DNA from: JAGLOK01 sp963677605
GTDB lineage: Bacteria; Bacillota; Clostridia; Christensenellales; UMGS416
Direction: 5' to 3'
Length of the DNA: 64,000 nt
NCBI GenBank assembly: GCA_963677605.2
Contig: CAXXDX010000006.1
Location: 744,001-808,000, forward strand
Part shown: piece after piece, positions 35,146-43,417 of the stretch
Layout of the letters: each line of letters opens with the position of its first letter
How positions within the stretch are numbered: position 1 is the stretch's first letter
Notes under the pieces: model-generated
What the model was told of the DNA's origin: nothing
What the model saw: only the letters and a program-made list of their open reading frames with translations
Database searches by the model: none
Program-made: the position numbers and the translations under genes

Positions 35146-35873
35146 CATCGAACAAAAGAAACAAATACATAGATTGTCACAATCACATAATCCCGTTTGT
35201 TGATGATGGTTCCTCCTCGTTTGAAGAATCTATTGATATGGCTTTATCGTCAATCCAAAGTGGAGCTGAGGCAATATTTGCAACACCGCATCTAATTGTT
35301 GATAAGAATACATTTAAGAGTATAGAGAAAGCAAACTTAAATATTGATAAACTCAAAGCAGAGTTATCCAATGCTGACATACATCTTGATATAAAGCTTG
35401 GATTTGAAATATTTCTAACCGAAAATATAATATATAACTCGGTATTTCCCGAATTATGCTTAGGCGATTCAAACTGTATTTTAGTTGAAATTGATCCTGT
35501 CGCTGAGGCTGATTGGATAATAGAGTTCATATATGAAATGAACTTGAAAAAAATAAAAGTAATATTAGCTCATACCGAAAGATTTTATGATCTTTTAAAA
35601 TCACAAAGCTTGCTTACTCCAGTAAAAGAATCTGGAACTTTATTTCAGGTAAGCACTGCTAGTGTAACAGGCTATAATGGCAAGCATGCATATTTGGCTG
35701 CTAAAAAATTGATAAAAAGCGGATATATTGATCTTATCGGTACTGATGTGCACTATTCCGGGCATTCGGGATTTGAAGCTGTTAGAGCATATAAAAGGAT
35801 AACAAATTGGGTAGGTAAGGAAAAGGCATCCGACATATTCTACAATAACGCAAAAAAATATTTGTTGGTGTGA
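35142..35873 (+). CDS. CpsB/CapC-type PHP-domain tyrosine-protein phosphatase
   Basis: 243 residues. The PHP signature YIDCHNHIIPFVDDGS gives the HxH metal ligands; later ATPHLI, ILAHTERF and IGTDVHYSGH add the rest. This manganese-dependent phosphatase removes phosphate from the tyrosine cluster of the BY-kinase. The genes overlap by four bases (ATGA), so translation is coupled and expression balanced. Length is normal for the family. Confidence 0.92.
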   Translation: MTSNKRNKYIDCHNHIIPFVDDGSSSFEESIDMALSSIQSGAEAIFATPHLIVDKNTFKSIEKANLNIDKLKAELSNADIHLDIKLGFEIFLTENIIYNSVFPELCLGDSNCILVEIDPVAEADWIIEFIYEMNLKKIKVILAHTERFYDLLKSQSLLTPVKESGTLFQVSTASVTGYNGKHAYLAAKKLIKSGYIDLIGTDVHYSGHSGFEAVRAYKRITNWVGKEKASDIFYNNAKKYLLV

Positions 35874-35879
35874 AATATT

Positions 35880-36119
35880 ATGTTATGTAAAAAATGTAAT
35901 ACACATAATGACGGTGCTCACAGGTTTTGTATCAGCTGCAAATCAAGGCTTAACCTGTCATATGAAGAATCAGAAAAAGATATAGTTGTAGCTCCATTGG
36001 TTCACCAAAAACGCAATAAAGATACAAACAAAAAAGGAATAATTGCCGGTTATTTAATTTTTGTTACTATAATTATCGTAGTTGCATATATTATATATTT
36101 GTCTTTCTTCTATAAATAA
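35880..36119 (+). CDS. Small zinc-ribbon membrane protein
   Basis: 79 residues: an N-terminal zinc ribbon (MLCKKCNTHN and RFCISCKSRL, two CxxC pairs), a charged middle, and one transmembrane helix at about residues 54-76 (GYLIFVTIIIVVAYIIY). It lies six bases behind the phosphatase gene and so belongs to the kinase operon. No function can be assigned; an adaptor at the membrane is possible. Confidence 0.75.
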   Translation: MLCKKCNTHNDGAHRFCISCKSRLNLSYEESEKDIVVAPLVHQKRNKDTNKKGIIAGYLIFVTIIIVVAYIIYLSFFYK

Positions 36120-36215
36120 ATGATTATGTTTTATGAATTGATATTTGTTTTAAACATTAATTTAATCAATTCTAAGCCAAACTGCTTCATTAAGTACTTA
36201 TTCATTTCAAGTGCT

Positions 36216-36266
36216 GGAGTTCGGTGGTCACTCTCTCTGCCAAAAACCCCACTTTAAAGCGGGGTA
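36216..36266 (+). repeat. tRNA-Ser-tail-like repeat with hairpin, copy B
   Basis: GGAGTTCGGTGGTCACTC, then TCTCTGCCA, followed by ACCCCAC-TTTAAA-GCGGGGT. It resembles copy A at 26346 in order and sequence: a degraded tRNA-like 3' end, then a GC-rich hairpin. The two bracket the exopolysaccharide locus in the same orientation, about 9.9 kb apart. Confidence 0.5.
36241..36265 (-). terminator. Rho-independent terminator for the leftward operon ending at 36383
   Basis: On the minus strand ACCCCGC-TTTAAA-GTGGGGT makes a 7-bp stem followed by TTTTTG. It lies about 120 bases past the last gene of the ribose-type transporter operon. Confidence 0.65.
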
Positions 36267-36382
36267 TCGTTTACTAAATATAAGCATTATAAACACATTG
36301 TATCTGCAAACATGTCTTACTGAAATAGCTTATAATGCAATAATTAAGATTGATTGCAGACTATCTAGTTAACTAATTGCCA

Positions 36383-36601
36383 TCACATTCTTTTTGACAG
36401 ATTTTTAATTACTATCGGTGTCAATATAACAGATAATACAAAAGCGATTACATACGCAATTATAAAACTTGATAAAAATGCTTTTAACGTGTATTCGGAA
36501 ATTCCTACATTTATAAGCGTCATAACAGCGCTTAAAACTAAAGATATTATTAACGACATTATAAGCGAAGTGAACAAATTTATTTTATTTTCTCTTTTCA
36601 T
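36383..36601 (-). CDS. Small two-helix membrane protein (DUF2798-like)
   Basis: 72 residues with two hydrophobic helices (LFTSLIMSLIISLVLSAVMT and SFIIAYVIAFVLSVILTP), basic ends and the ILTPIVIKNL close. This recalls DUF2798, small membrane proteins of unknown role. AGGAG precedes the ATG. It is the last gene of the leftward transporter operon. Confidence 0.6.
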   Translation of the reverse strand: MKRENKINLFTSLIMSLIISLVLSAVMTLINVGISEYTLKAFLSSFIIAYVIAFVLSVILTPIVIKNLSKRM

Positions 36602-36617
36602 TATATCTCCTAAAAAA

Positions 36618-37499
36618 TTATTTTTCCCACGGCGGTGTTTTTAACAATACAGAACCAAACTCATCAAGCCTTTTCTGCATTATTTTATCTTTATATGTGC
36701 CGTCTCTGAAACTTTGAGTATCCTCTTCAAGTATTAGTTGCCAGCTTTCGGATTCTTTTCCTGGAATTATTGGGCGAAACAACACTCCGTTTTTAAAAGC
36801 TGCAGCTCTGTCGCCAGGCGCATCACCAATCATCAACACTTTATCGTTGTTATACTTATTTAAATAAGCAGCCCTTATACATTCTTCTTTCGTTCCCATT
36901 TCCTGCCCGGCTACTACATCTACATATTCCAACAATCCGTTTTCATCCCACTCTCGCACTATTGCTTCATGGGGAGTAGCTGAAACAATAACAATGTCCG
37001 CATACTCACTGAACTGTTTAAGTGTTTGTTTCAAATATGGAAGCGGCGGAACATTTCTAACAATTCTGGCTATATTCACATTAACTTCACGGCTCCACTT
37101 TGCAGCCTGCAGTAAAACATCAGAAGTGTCGTTCATTTTGCAATATTCATCTAATGCCGAAGCTCCTAAAACAGAAGTTGTATCTATCCATTTCTTTAAT
37201 GGTGTTAAATCAGGAATACTGTATCCTCTTTCTTTAACCTCTTTTCTTGCATAAACCAGTTCCAATGTACGAATAAGCGCCGGGAATCTGTTTGTTCCTC
37301 TGGTTTCAGAATATAGATTAACAAAATCCGCTGCTTCACGAACGTATTTTGAAACCCCCTGAAGTCCCCAAACATTAACAGTAGCCGGACAAAAGCATTC
37401 TTTGTGCTTTAATTCCATGTTGTCAAAAACACATCCATCCGAATCAATGCATACGAGAAAATCATGTTTGGGCTTCATGTTTTTTAATAAATCGTTCAA
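36618..37499 (-). CDS. HAD-superfamily hydrolase
   Basis: 293 residues. Motif I is VCIDSDGCVFDN (nucleophile Asp in DxD form), motif II the Ser/Thr region IVIVSATPHEA, and motif IV VLMIGDAPGDRAAA with the metal-binding Asp pair. A helical cap domain sits between motifs I and II. HAD enzymes mostly remove phosphate from small molecules; the sugar-transport setting suggests a sugar phosphate (inference). I keep the TTG at 37499 because GGAGG lies six bases before it; the first ATG is seven codons in. Confidence 0.82.
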   Translation of the reverse strand: MNDLLKNMKPKHDFLVCIDSDGCVFDNMELKHKECFCPATVNVWGLQGVSKYVREAADFVNLYSETRGTNRFPALIRTLELVYARKEVKERGYSIPDLTPLKKWIDTTSVLGASALDEYCKMNDTSDVLLQAAKWSREVNVNIARIVRNVPPLPYLKQTLKQFSEYADIVIVSATPHEAIVREWDENGLLEYVDVVAGQEMGTKEECIRAAYLNKYNNDKVLMIGDAPGDRAAAFKNGVLFRPIIPGKESESWQLILEEDTQSFRDGTYKDKIMQKRLDEFGSVLLKTPPWEK

Positions 37500-37544
37500 A
37501 TTATTCCTCCGTGCTAAATCTAAAACATACTAATAAATATTGTT

Positions 37545-38435
37545 CTATTTATTTCTTTCAATAAATCTAACTGCTAAATCAAACCATACAGAAACTTCAG
37601 GATCAATATCTCTTTCTGAGCCCGCAGTTCTTTCTGTGGCCAGTGCCATACCGTGAGGGCCTTTTTGAAAAACATGCGTCTCAAAAGGTACTCCTGCGCC
37701 TTCAAGCGCCAAAGCATATTTCAATGTATTCCCTACATAAACAGTATCATCTTCTGCTGTTGCCCACAAAAATGTCGGTGGTGTATTTGATGATACATAA
37801 TTAACTGGGCTTACCTCTTTAAAACGTTCCTCAGACATATCTTCGCCGGTCATTACTTTATTGGCGAAACTCATAAACTGTGCCTTAGTCATAGGCTGTC
37901 CCTCAGGTTTAAAGTTTGCCATTTTATCTTTTTTGCTCATTTCTTTTTGATAGCTTAAATCTACCGCAGGATACCCCAAAACAACACTTTTCGCTTTTAA
38001 TAACGAACTGTCTATACCAGTCTTTTCAGAAAGCCAGTTTTCATGCCAATGTGTTGCTAGGCTTGCGCACAGATGTGCTCCTGCAGAAAAGCCAACAAGT
38101 GAAATGTTATCAGTATCAACATTCCATTCTGAGGCGTTTTCATGAACCAGTGACATCATTTTAGCAAGATCATATACCGGATTAGGGTAACTGGCATCGC
38201 CTGTAGAATGTATTGTATAGTTTAAAACAATAGCATGATAATTATTTTGTGTAAAAGCTAACGCTACAGGCTCTGCCTCTCTTTCACTTAGTCTTAAATA
38301 TGCACCGCCCGGGCAAACAATTGCCAAAGGCAGTCTTTTTACATCAGTTCCTGTTTTGTCAACGTTTTCAATTAAGTATGTTGTATAAAAAATATTTTCA
38401 TTACCACCATACAAGTTCTGTTTTTTTATTATCAT
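37545..38435 (-). CDS. Alpha/beta-hydrolase esterase (carbohydrate acetylesterase-like)
   Basis: 296 residues. It has the oxyanion motif VCPGGAYLRLSEREAEPVA, the nucleophile elbow GFSAGAH, the acid in ATAEDDTVYVGN and the His in KGPHGMAL, a full catalytic triad. Proteins of this type remove acetyl or feruloyl groups from plant sugars. A close relative is encoded at 62819-63691. No signal peptide, so it acts in the cytoplasm on imported, still acetylated sugars. GGAGG before the ATG. Confidence 0.85.
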   Translation of the reverse strand: MIIKKQNLYGGNENIFYTTYLIENVDKTGTDVKRLPLAIVCPGGAYLRLSEREAEPVALAFTQNNYHAIVLNYTIHSTGDASYPNPVYDLAKMMSLVHENASEWNVDTDNISLVGFSAGAHLCASLATHWHENWLSEKTGIDSSLLKAKSVVLGYPAVDLSYQKEMSKKDKMANFKPEGQPMTKAQFMSFANKVMTGEDMSEERFKEVSPVNYVSSNTPPTFLWATAEDDTVYVGNTLKYALALEGAGVPFETHVFQKGPHGMALATERTAGSERDIDPEVSVWFDLAVRFIERNK

Positions 38436-38465
38436 AACTATTCCTCCTGAAATTATATATATTTA

Positions 38466-38483
38466 AAGCCCAAAAGATGGGCT
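38466..38483 (-). terminator. Weak hairpin between transporter and esterase genes
   Basis: AGCCC / GGGCT stem with an 8-base loop between the permease stop (38523) and the esterase start (38435). The minus-strand downstream tract is A/T-rich but not a clean T-run, so it may only partly stop transcription. Confidence 0.4.
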
Positions 38484-38522
38484 AAATATAGATAATTTTA
38501 AACCATACATTCAACAACTGTT

Positions 38523-39563
38523 TTAGCCCGAAAAAGCCGGACTTCCAATTGCCATTTCTTTTCTTTTCTGCTTGGCCATCTGAATTCTTTTCTTTTCTTC
38601 TTTACGTCTGCTGAAAATGTTTTGATTCGCCAGAAAAATCAAGAAACCAATAAACACTATCATATTAATCGTACTGGATAACGAGCTTGATATTTTAAGA
38701 GCTACCAGCCCCAATGTAAAGAACTTAAGCGTTAGAGTCGCAAACAGTATTCCAACTGCTGAGTTTGACCATTTTGACATATACAATCCTAAAAACATTG
38801 GGAATGTACTTGCTAGAACAACTGTATTGCTGGACATTCCAAGTGTAGGTGTCATAGATCCCCTAAATGCAGTGTCGAGAACACCGGACACTGAAACCAG
38901 CCCGCCGGCAAATGTGTAACACATTACTACATGCCTGAATACATTTATTCCGGAATCACGTGCAATTCTGTGTGATCCTCTGACTGCTTGCATTTCATAG
39001 CGGAATTTTGTGAATCCCAACAGAAAAACTACTAACAATGTTGCTATTGCCAATACTAAAATAGTAAATTTGGGATCAACTAAAATTTCCATATCAGGAA
39101 CACCAAACAGCTGAAGCCCTTCATTATGGCTTGCAAAAGCAATGCTTTCATATATCAACGCCATTCCTATTCCCAATACTATAGGTGCTACTCTGGTTTG
39201 AACAAAAACAATCCCTACTATAAATCCGAATATCAATCCAAACAAAATTACCATCAAGATTAAACCAATGCCGTTAAAGCCTAACTGAATGGCTAGGTTG
39301 CCGCCAATTATGGTGGCAACCAGCCTTTGTGCTCCTAAAGAGAGGTCAAATCTTCCACTGGCAAGGTTAAAGGACAAAGCATATGCTATGATGCACGAAA
39401 TACCCGTATCGCGAATTAAGTTGCGAACATCCAACACTGTTGATATAAGATGATCTCCGTTAATTACATAAACCAATAGTTCCATAATAGCAAACACTGC
39501 TGCCGGGATTGCTAAGGTATAAATAATATTTTTTAAATTCACTTTAATATTGATGCTTTTCAT
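38523..39563 (-). CDS. Ribose-type sugar ABC transporter permease (second copy)
   Basis: 346 residues, a polytopic RbsC/BPD_transp_2 permease with the typical LNLASGRFDLSLGAQR-like segment and GVLDTAFRGSMTPTLG. It differs clearly from the other permease of this operon (40913-41872), so the channel is probably a heterodimer, as in YtfT-YjfF or LsrC-LsrD. The C-terminus is a long Lys/Arg-rich cytoplasmic tail. Confidence 0.87.
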   Translation of the reverse strand: MKSINIKVNLKNIIYTLAIPAAVFAIMELLVYVINGDHLISTVLDVRNLIRDTGISCIIAYALSFNLASGRFDLSLGAQRLVATIIGGNLAIQLGFNGIGLILMVILFGLIFGFIVGIVFVQTRVAPIVLGIGMALIYESIAFASHNEGLQLFGVPDMEILVDPKFTILVLAIATLLVVFLLGFTKFRYEMQAVRGSHRIARDSGINVFRHVVMCYTFAGGLVSVSGVLDTAFRGSMTPTLGMSSNTVVLASTFPMFLGLYMSKWSNSAVGILFATLTLKFFTLGLVALKISSSLSSTINMIVFIGFLIFLANQNIFSRRKEEKKRIQMAKQKRKEMAIGSPAFSG

Positions 39564-39584
39564 ATGCTTTGCCTATCCTATTTA

Positions 39585-40892
39585 TTAATTATTACCTTCA
39601 AGTCGGGCAATTAAGTTTTCTGCCGTGGCATCATTAATCGCCTTACGAATGTCGTCTACTGTTACAGATGGATTAAACGCACCGCAGAATTCTTTTAAAT
39701 CATCGCCTTTGAACATATAAGTTTCAGCACTTGTATCAAGCAATGAAAGACTTGTATATTCTTCTGCGCTAAGGCATACCAGAGGCAGTCCTCCTAAAGT
39801 TACAGCTTTTCCCTCCGGCTTAATCACGTCTGCATTTCCCGTTAATCCGTTGTATACCATAACTACACCGATTGCATCACTGCTTAAAAGAGGATTTATT
39901 ACAGTACCTTCAACCGATGAATTTCCGGTAGAGTCAAGTGTCTCAAATGCTACTTTTGCTACTTCGCCAAATCCCATATTGCTCAATACAACAATGTTTT
40001 TCTCCAATGCTTTTTCAACTTCATCTATTGCTGTAGCAAATACTGTAGTTGCAGGATAAACCGAGATCAAAACATCGTATTCACCTGTCTGAAGCAAGCT
40101 TGATAATCCGGCAACATATCCATCCATGTTTGGAAATCCCGGATAAAGTGTGATTTTTATATTTGAGCCTGTTTCAGCATCAGTCTGAGAGAATGTAGTT
40201 GCCAATGTCATTGCATCCGATTCATATGACAAGCCATAGATTTCGCTGATTTTATTAAGCATTGCAACAGTCGCTTCGCGGTGAGATGCCACTCCCATAG
40301 GAGCACCACCTGAAACAATTAAGAAATTATGTTCCTGGCTTGAGTCAAGTTTTTTTGTTATAAGTTCGCCATAAGCTTCGCCAACTTTTGTTAAATCAAT
40401 TCCGCAAATACCCATGAAGTATTCCAAGTCTTCAACTTCTGTAGGGAAAGTAGAACTCTGAATTGCCAGATAAATGCCAAGGTCGTTGCATTTAGCTGCC
40501 TGCTGTTCCTGTCCGTCTGTTATTGTGGATACTATAGCCTGTGCTCCTGCTGCATATGCATTTTCGATAAATGTCATTGTCGCATCTACACTGTCTATTT
40601 CTTCTGAGAATATAAATTCTATTCCCAAAGCAGCACCCACTTCGTTTTCCAAGTAGTCCATACGGGCTTCTGTGGTTTCATTCATACCATTCCAAACCAC
40701 GCCGATTACATAAGGATCAGCTTCAGGCTCTGTCTCTGTTTCTGCTGCTGTCTCTTCGGTTTCGGTCGCTGCCTGTTCAGTCGCCTCTGCTGTTGCCTGT
40801 TCGTTCTGAGTTTCTTGTGTTGATGTGCATCCGGCAAAAACCGATAATACCATCAGGATTGCCAATGCAAACAATAAATGTCTTCTTTTCAT
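39585..40892 (-). CDS. Sugar-binding lipoprotein of the ribose-type ABC transporter
   Basis: About 435 residues. The start ATG at 40892 has GGAGGG in front; the in-frame TTG further upstream overlaps that site. Signal peptide LLFALAILMVLSVFAGC ends in a lipobox. A long Glu/Thr/Ala-rich linker follows (ETEETAAETETE type). The type-1 periplasmic-binding fold shows YVIGVVWNGMNETTEARM and AYAAGAQAIVSTITDGQEQ. The ligand is probably a monosaccharide or small glycoside. It lies between the two permease genes. Confidence 0.88.
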   Translation of the reverse strand: MKRRHLLFALAILMVLSVFAGCTSTQETQNEQATAEATEQAATETEETAAETETEPEADPYVIGVVWNGMNETTEARMDYLENEVGAALGIEFIFSEEIDSVDATMTFIENAYAAGAQAIVSTITDGQEQQAAKCNDLGIYLAIQSSTFPTEVEDLEYFMGICGIDLTKVGEAYGELITKKLDSSQEHNFLIVSGGAPMGVASHREATVAMLNKISEIYGLSYESDAMTLATTFSQTDAETGSNIKITLYPGFPNMDGYVAGLSSLLQTGEYDVLISVYPATTVFATAIDEVEKALEKNIVVLSNMGFGEVAKVAFETLDSTGNSSVEGTVINPLLSSDAIGVVMVYNGLTGNADVIKPEGKAVTLGGLPLVCLSAEEYTSLSLLDTSAETYMFKGDDLKEFCGAFNPSVTVDDIRKAINDATAENLIARLEGNN

Positions 40893-40912
40893 TTTTCCCT
40901 CCAACTTTGATT

Positions 40913-41872
40913 TTATACTTCAGGCGAAGGCAAGCCCTCAGGCCGCTTCTGTCCTGTGAAAACTAAACCTAGGAAAACAAGTCCGCGCACCAGCTGAAGA
41001 ATCGTGGGGCTTACTCCAACCATTAGCAAACCGTTGTTTAGCAGCGTTACAGTAACTGCCCCGATTAATCCTGCATAAATAAATGACTTGCTTCCGCCGA
41101 AAACTGACATACCGCCTAAAACAATAGCCAGCATTACATCCATGTTTAAACTGCTTGCCGTATTATTATTGATATTTCCGGATCTTATAATTGTCATTAC
41201 TGCTCCTAATCCGACTCCGATTCCGGCCACTATAAATGCTTGCATCAAATACTTGTTCGGAAACAATCCAGTCTGCTGAGCACATATGGGATTTGTGCCT
41301 ATCATTCGGATTGATCTTCCCAATCCCGTAAAGTGGAACAAAACCGCACAGACCAGAAAATAAGCTATCAGCGAGATATACGAAAAGTTTGATTTTGACA
41401 ACGCTGATGTCATTGTGTAAGGAAGAGACAGCGAACCTGCACCAATAATCGTCTGCTGTATTGCAGAAAACAATACAAGCATTACTATTGATACAAACAT
41501 AACTCTTACATTAAATGCTGTGCTTAATATAGTCATAACTATCATCAGCAATACACCAACAGCAATCGCGGTAACAATCATAGCTGCAACGCTGTTTGTG
41601 CTAAAATAAACCAGCGAAGCCAATGTTGCTGCAAGCGCTGTGCTTGCACCCAACGCAATATTTACGTTTCCTGTCCCAAAGATAAAGATAGCTCCGGTTG
41701 CAACTGTTCCGGTAATTATTGCCTGATTGAAGATTATTTTGATATTGTTGATGTTGTTAAATCTTCCTTCTGTCGCGACTGAAAAAAAGATATCAATTAT
41801 TATCAAAATAACAAATGGTGTGGCTCTGATTATCCATCTGTTTTCTTTAAGTTTTAATAGAATGTTTTTCAT
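40913..41872 (-). CDS. Ribose-type sugar ABC transporter permease (first copy)
   Basis: 319 residues, eight to ten helices. RbsC-family marks include GTGNVNIALGAS, the GLGRSIRMIGTNPICAQQTG cytoplasmic loop and MLAIVLGGMSVFGGSKSF. Partner of the ATPase encoded just upstream (13 bases) and of the second permease. AAAGGGG precedes the ATG. Confidence 0.9.
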   Translation of the reverse strand: MKNILLKLKENRWIIRATPFVILIIIDIFFSVATEGRFNNINNIKIIFNQAIITGTVATGAIFIFGTGNVNIALGASTALAATLASLVYFSTNSVAAMIVTAIAVGVLLMIVMTILSTAFNVRVMFVSIVMLVLFSAIQQTIIGAGSLSLPYTMTSALSKSNFSYISLIAYFLVCAVLFHFTGLGRSIRMIGTNPICAQQTGLFPNKYLMQAFIVAGIGVGLGAVMTIIRSGNINNNTASSLNMDVMLAIVLGGMSVFGGSKSFIYAGLIGAVTVTLLNNGLLMVGVSPTILQLVRGLVFLGLVFTGQKRPEGLPSPEV

Positions 41873-41885
41873 TAGATAATCCCCT

Positions 41886-43391
41886 TTAAATCATATGCTC
41901 AATCAGCTTGTGTTCATTCAATCCTTCAGTTCTCAAAACCTCACAAGTAATTTCGCCATCTTTCATAATCACAACCCTATCGCTCATCCCTATTAATTCC
42001 GGAAGCTCTTCGCTGATAAGAACAATTGATTTCCCTGCTTTTTTCATTTCATATATCAGTTTGTACATAGACGCTTTTACACCTATATCAACTCCGCGTG
42101 TAGGACAGTCCATAATTAAAATCTCAGAATCTGCAGCAATCCATTTTGCGAAAGCGACTTTTTGTTTGTTTCCGCCTGACAAAGTGTTAACCAAGTGATA
42201 CTGAGAGCCGCACTTAATCGACAGTTCTTTTATTTGTTCATCAACATATTTTTTCTCTTTTTTAAAAGAAACTAAAAAGCCTAAAATACTATTCATCTTT
42301 ATGCCGAGTACCGCAATATTCTCGCGAATAGTAGCAGTTAATCCAAGGGATTCTTTGTCACGGTTTTTTGAAATATAACCAAGTCTGTTAGTTATCGCTG
42401 TTTTTGAGTTGTTTATTGTCGTTTTTTCCCTTGCAATAACTTCTCCATCCAGTACCTTTTCCAAACCAAAAAGCGCTTTTCCAAGTGTATGCATTCCACA
42501 GTTGGACAACCCTCCAACACCTAATATCTCACCTTTATGGAGTTCAATATCAAAACAAAGCAAATCATTAAGAGTCGTTATACAGTCAGCTTTTAAAACT
42601 ACTTCATCAGAATACCCATCAGTGTCAGAGCGATAGTAATCTCCTTCAATATCTCTGCCAACCATCAGCTTTTTAATTAAATCCGGATTGTATTTTGACT
42701 TTTCCAGTGTGTCAATCAGTTTTCCGTCACGTAATACGGTAAGCACATCACAATATTCCATTACTTCTTCCAAGTCGTGGCTTATAAACAAAACGCTGTT
42801 ACCGTTTCCAGCTTGTTTTCTTATTAGTTTATAAAGTATCGACCGTCCGCTATGCGACAGGGCAGTTGTGGTCTCATCAATAATCAGCAACCTTGGATTC
42901 CAGTATATTGCTCTTGCGATTTCAACAAGCTTTCTATCTTGCATTGACAATAAATCAATAGGCATATTTGCTTTTATATCGCTGATTTCAAGAGAATCCA
43001 GAATCTTCTGAGCTTCGCTGAACATTTTTGATCTGTTAATAATCATTCTTTTCAAGAACAGCTTTTCATGTCCCATAAAGATATTTTCTGCTACAGTAAT
43101 ATGAGGAATTGTTCCTGCTTCCTGTACAATAATTGCAATCCCATTGTTCTGTGCTTCAAGAATGTTTGCAGGACTCCATGCTTTTTCTTCATAAACCATA
43201 GTACCGCTGTTTGCCTTATTAATACCCGCAACAATTGATGAAAGCGTGGACTTGCCGCTTCCGTTTTCTCCTATTAAGCCATATATTTTTCCGCTTTCCA
43301 GCTTAATGGATACATCGCTTAATGCAATGGTAGCACCAAACCGTTTGCTTATATTCTTTACTTCTAGCAAAACATTGCTGTCTTTACTCAT
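41886..43391 (-). CDS. Ribose-type sugar ABC transporter ATP-binding protein (RbsA/MglA-like)
   Basis: 501 residues with two tandem ATPase halves. The first has GLIGENGSGKSTLSS, a signature region replaced by LLSMQDRKLVEIARAI, and LLIIDETTTALS. The second has a degenerate Walker A (GVGGLSNCGMHTLGKALFG), a canonical LSGGNKQKVAFAKWIA and EILIMDCPTRGVDIG. This asymmetry is normal for the family. Cytoplasmic motor of the importer. Confidence 0.92.
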   Translation of the reverse strand: MSKDSNVLLEVKNISKRFGATIALSDVSIKLESGKIYGLIGENGSGKSTLSSIVAGINKANSGTMVYEEKAWSPANILEAQNNGIAIIVQEAGTIPHITVAENIFMGHEKLFLKRMIINRSKMFSEAQKILDSLEISDIKANMPIDLLSMQDRKLVEIARAIYWNPRLLIIDETTTALSHSGRSILYKLIRKQAGNGNSVLFISHDLEEVMEYCDVLTVLRDGKLIDTLEKSKYNPDLIKKLMVGRDIEGDYYRSDTDGYSDEVVLKADCITTLNDLLCFDIELHKGEILGVGGLSNCGMHTLGKALFGLEKVLDGEVIAREKTTINNSKTAITNRLGYISKNRDKESLGLTATIRENIAVLGIKMNSILGFLVSFKKEKKYVDEQIKELSIKCGSQYHLVNTLSGGNKQKVAFAKWIAADSEILIMDCPTRGVDIGVKASMYKLIYEMKKAGKSIVLISEELPELIGMSDRVVIMKDGEITCEVLRTEGLNEHKLIEHMI

Positions 43392-43417
43392 ACTATAATT
43401 CCTTCTTCGCTTTTATA

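Noticed and set aside
26346..36266. IS200/IS605 end hairpins
   Set aside because: The GGGG-type hairpins resemble such ends, but there is no TnpA or TnpB gene between them and the flanks look more like a tRNA 3' end with a terminator.
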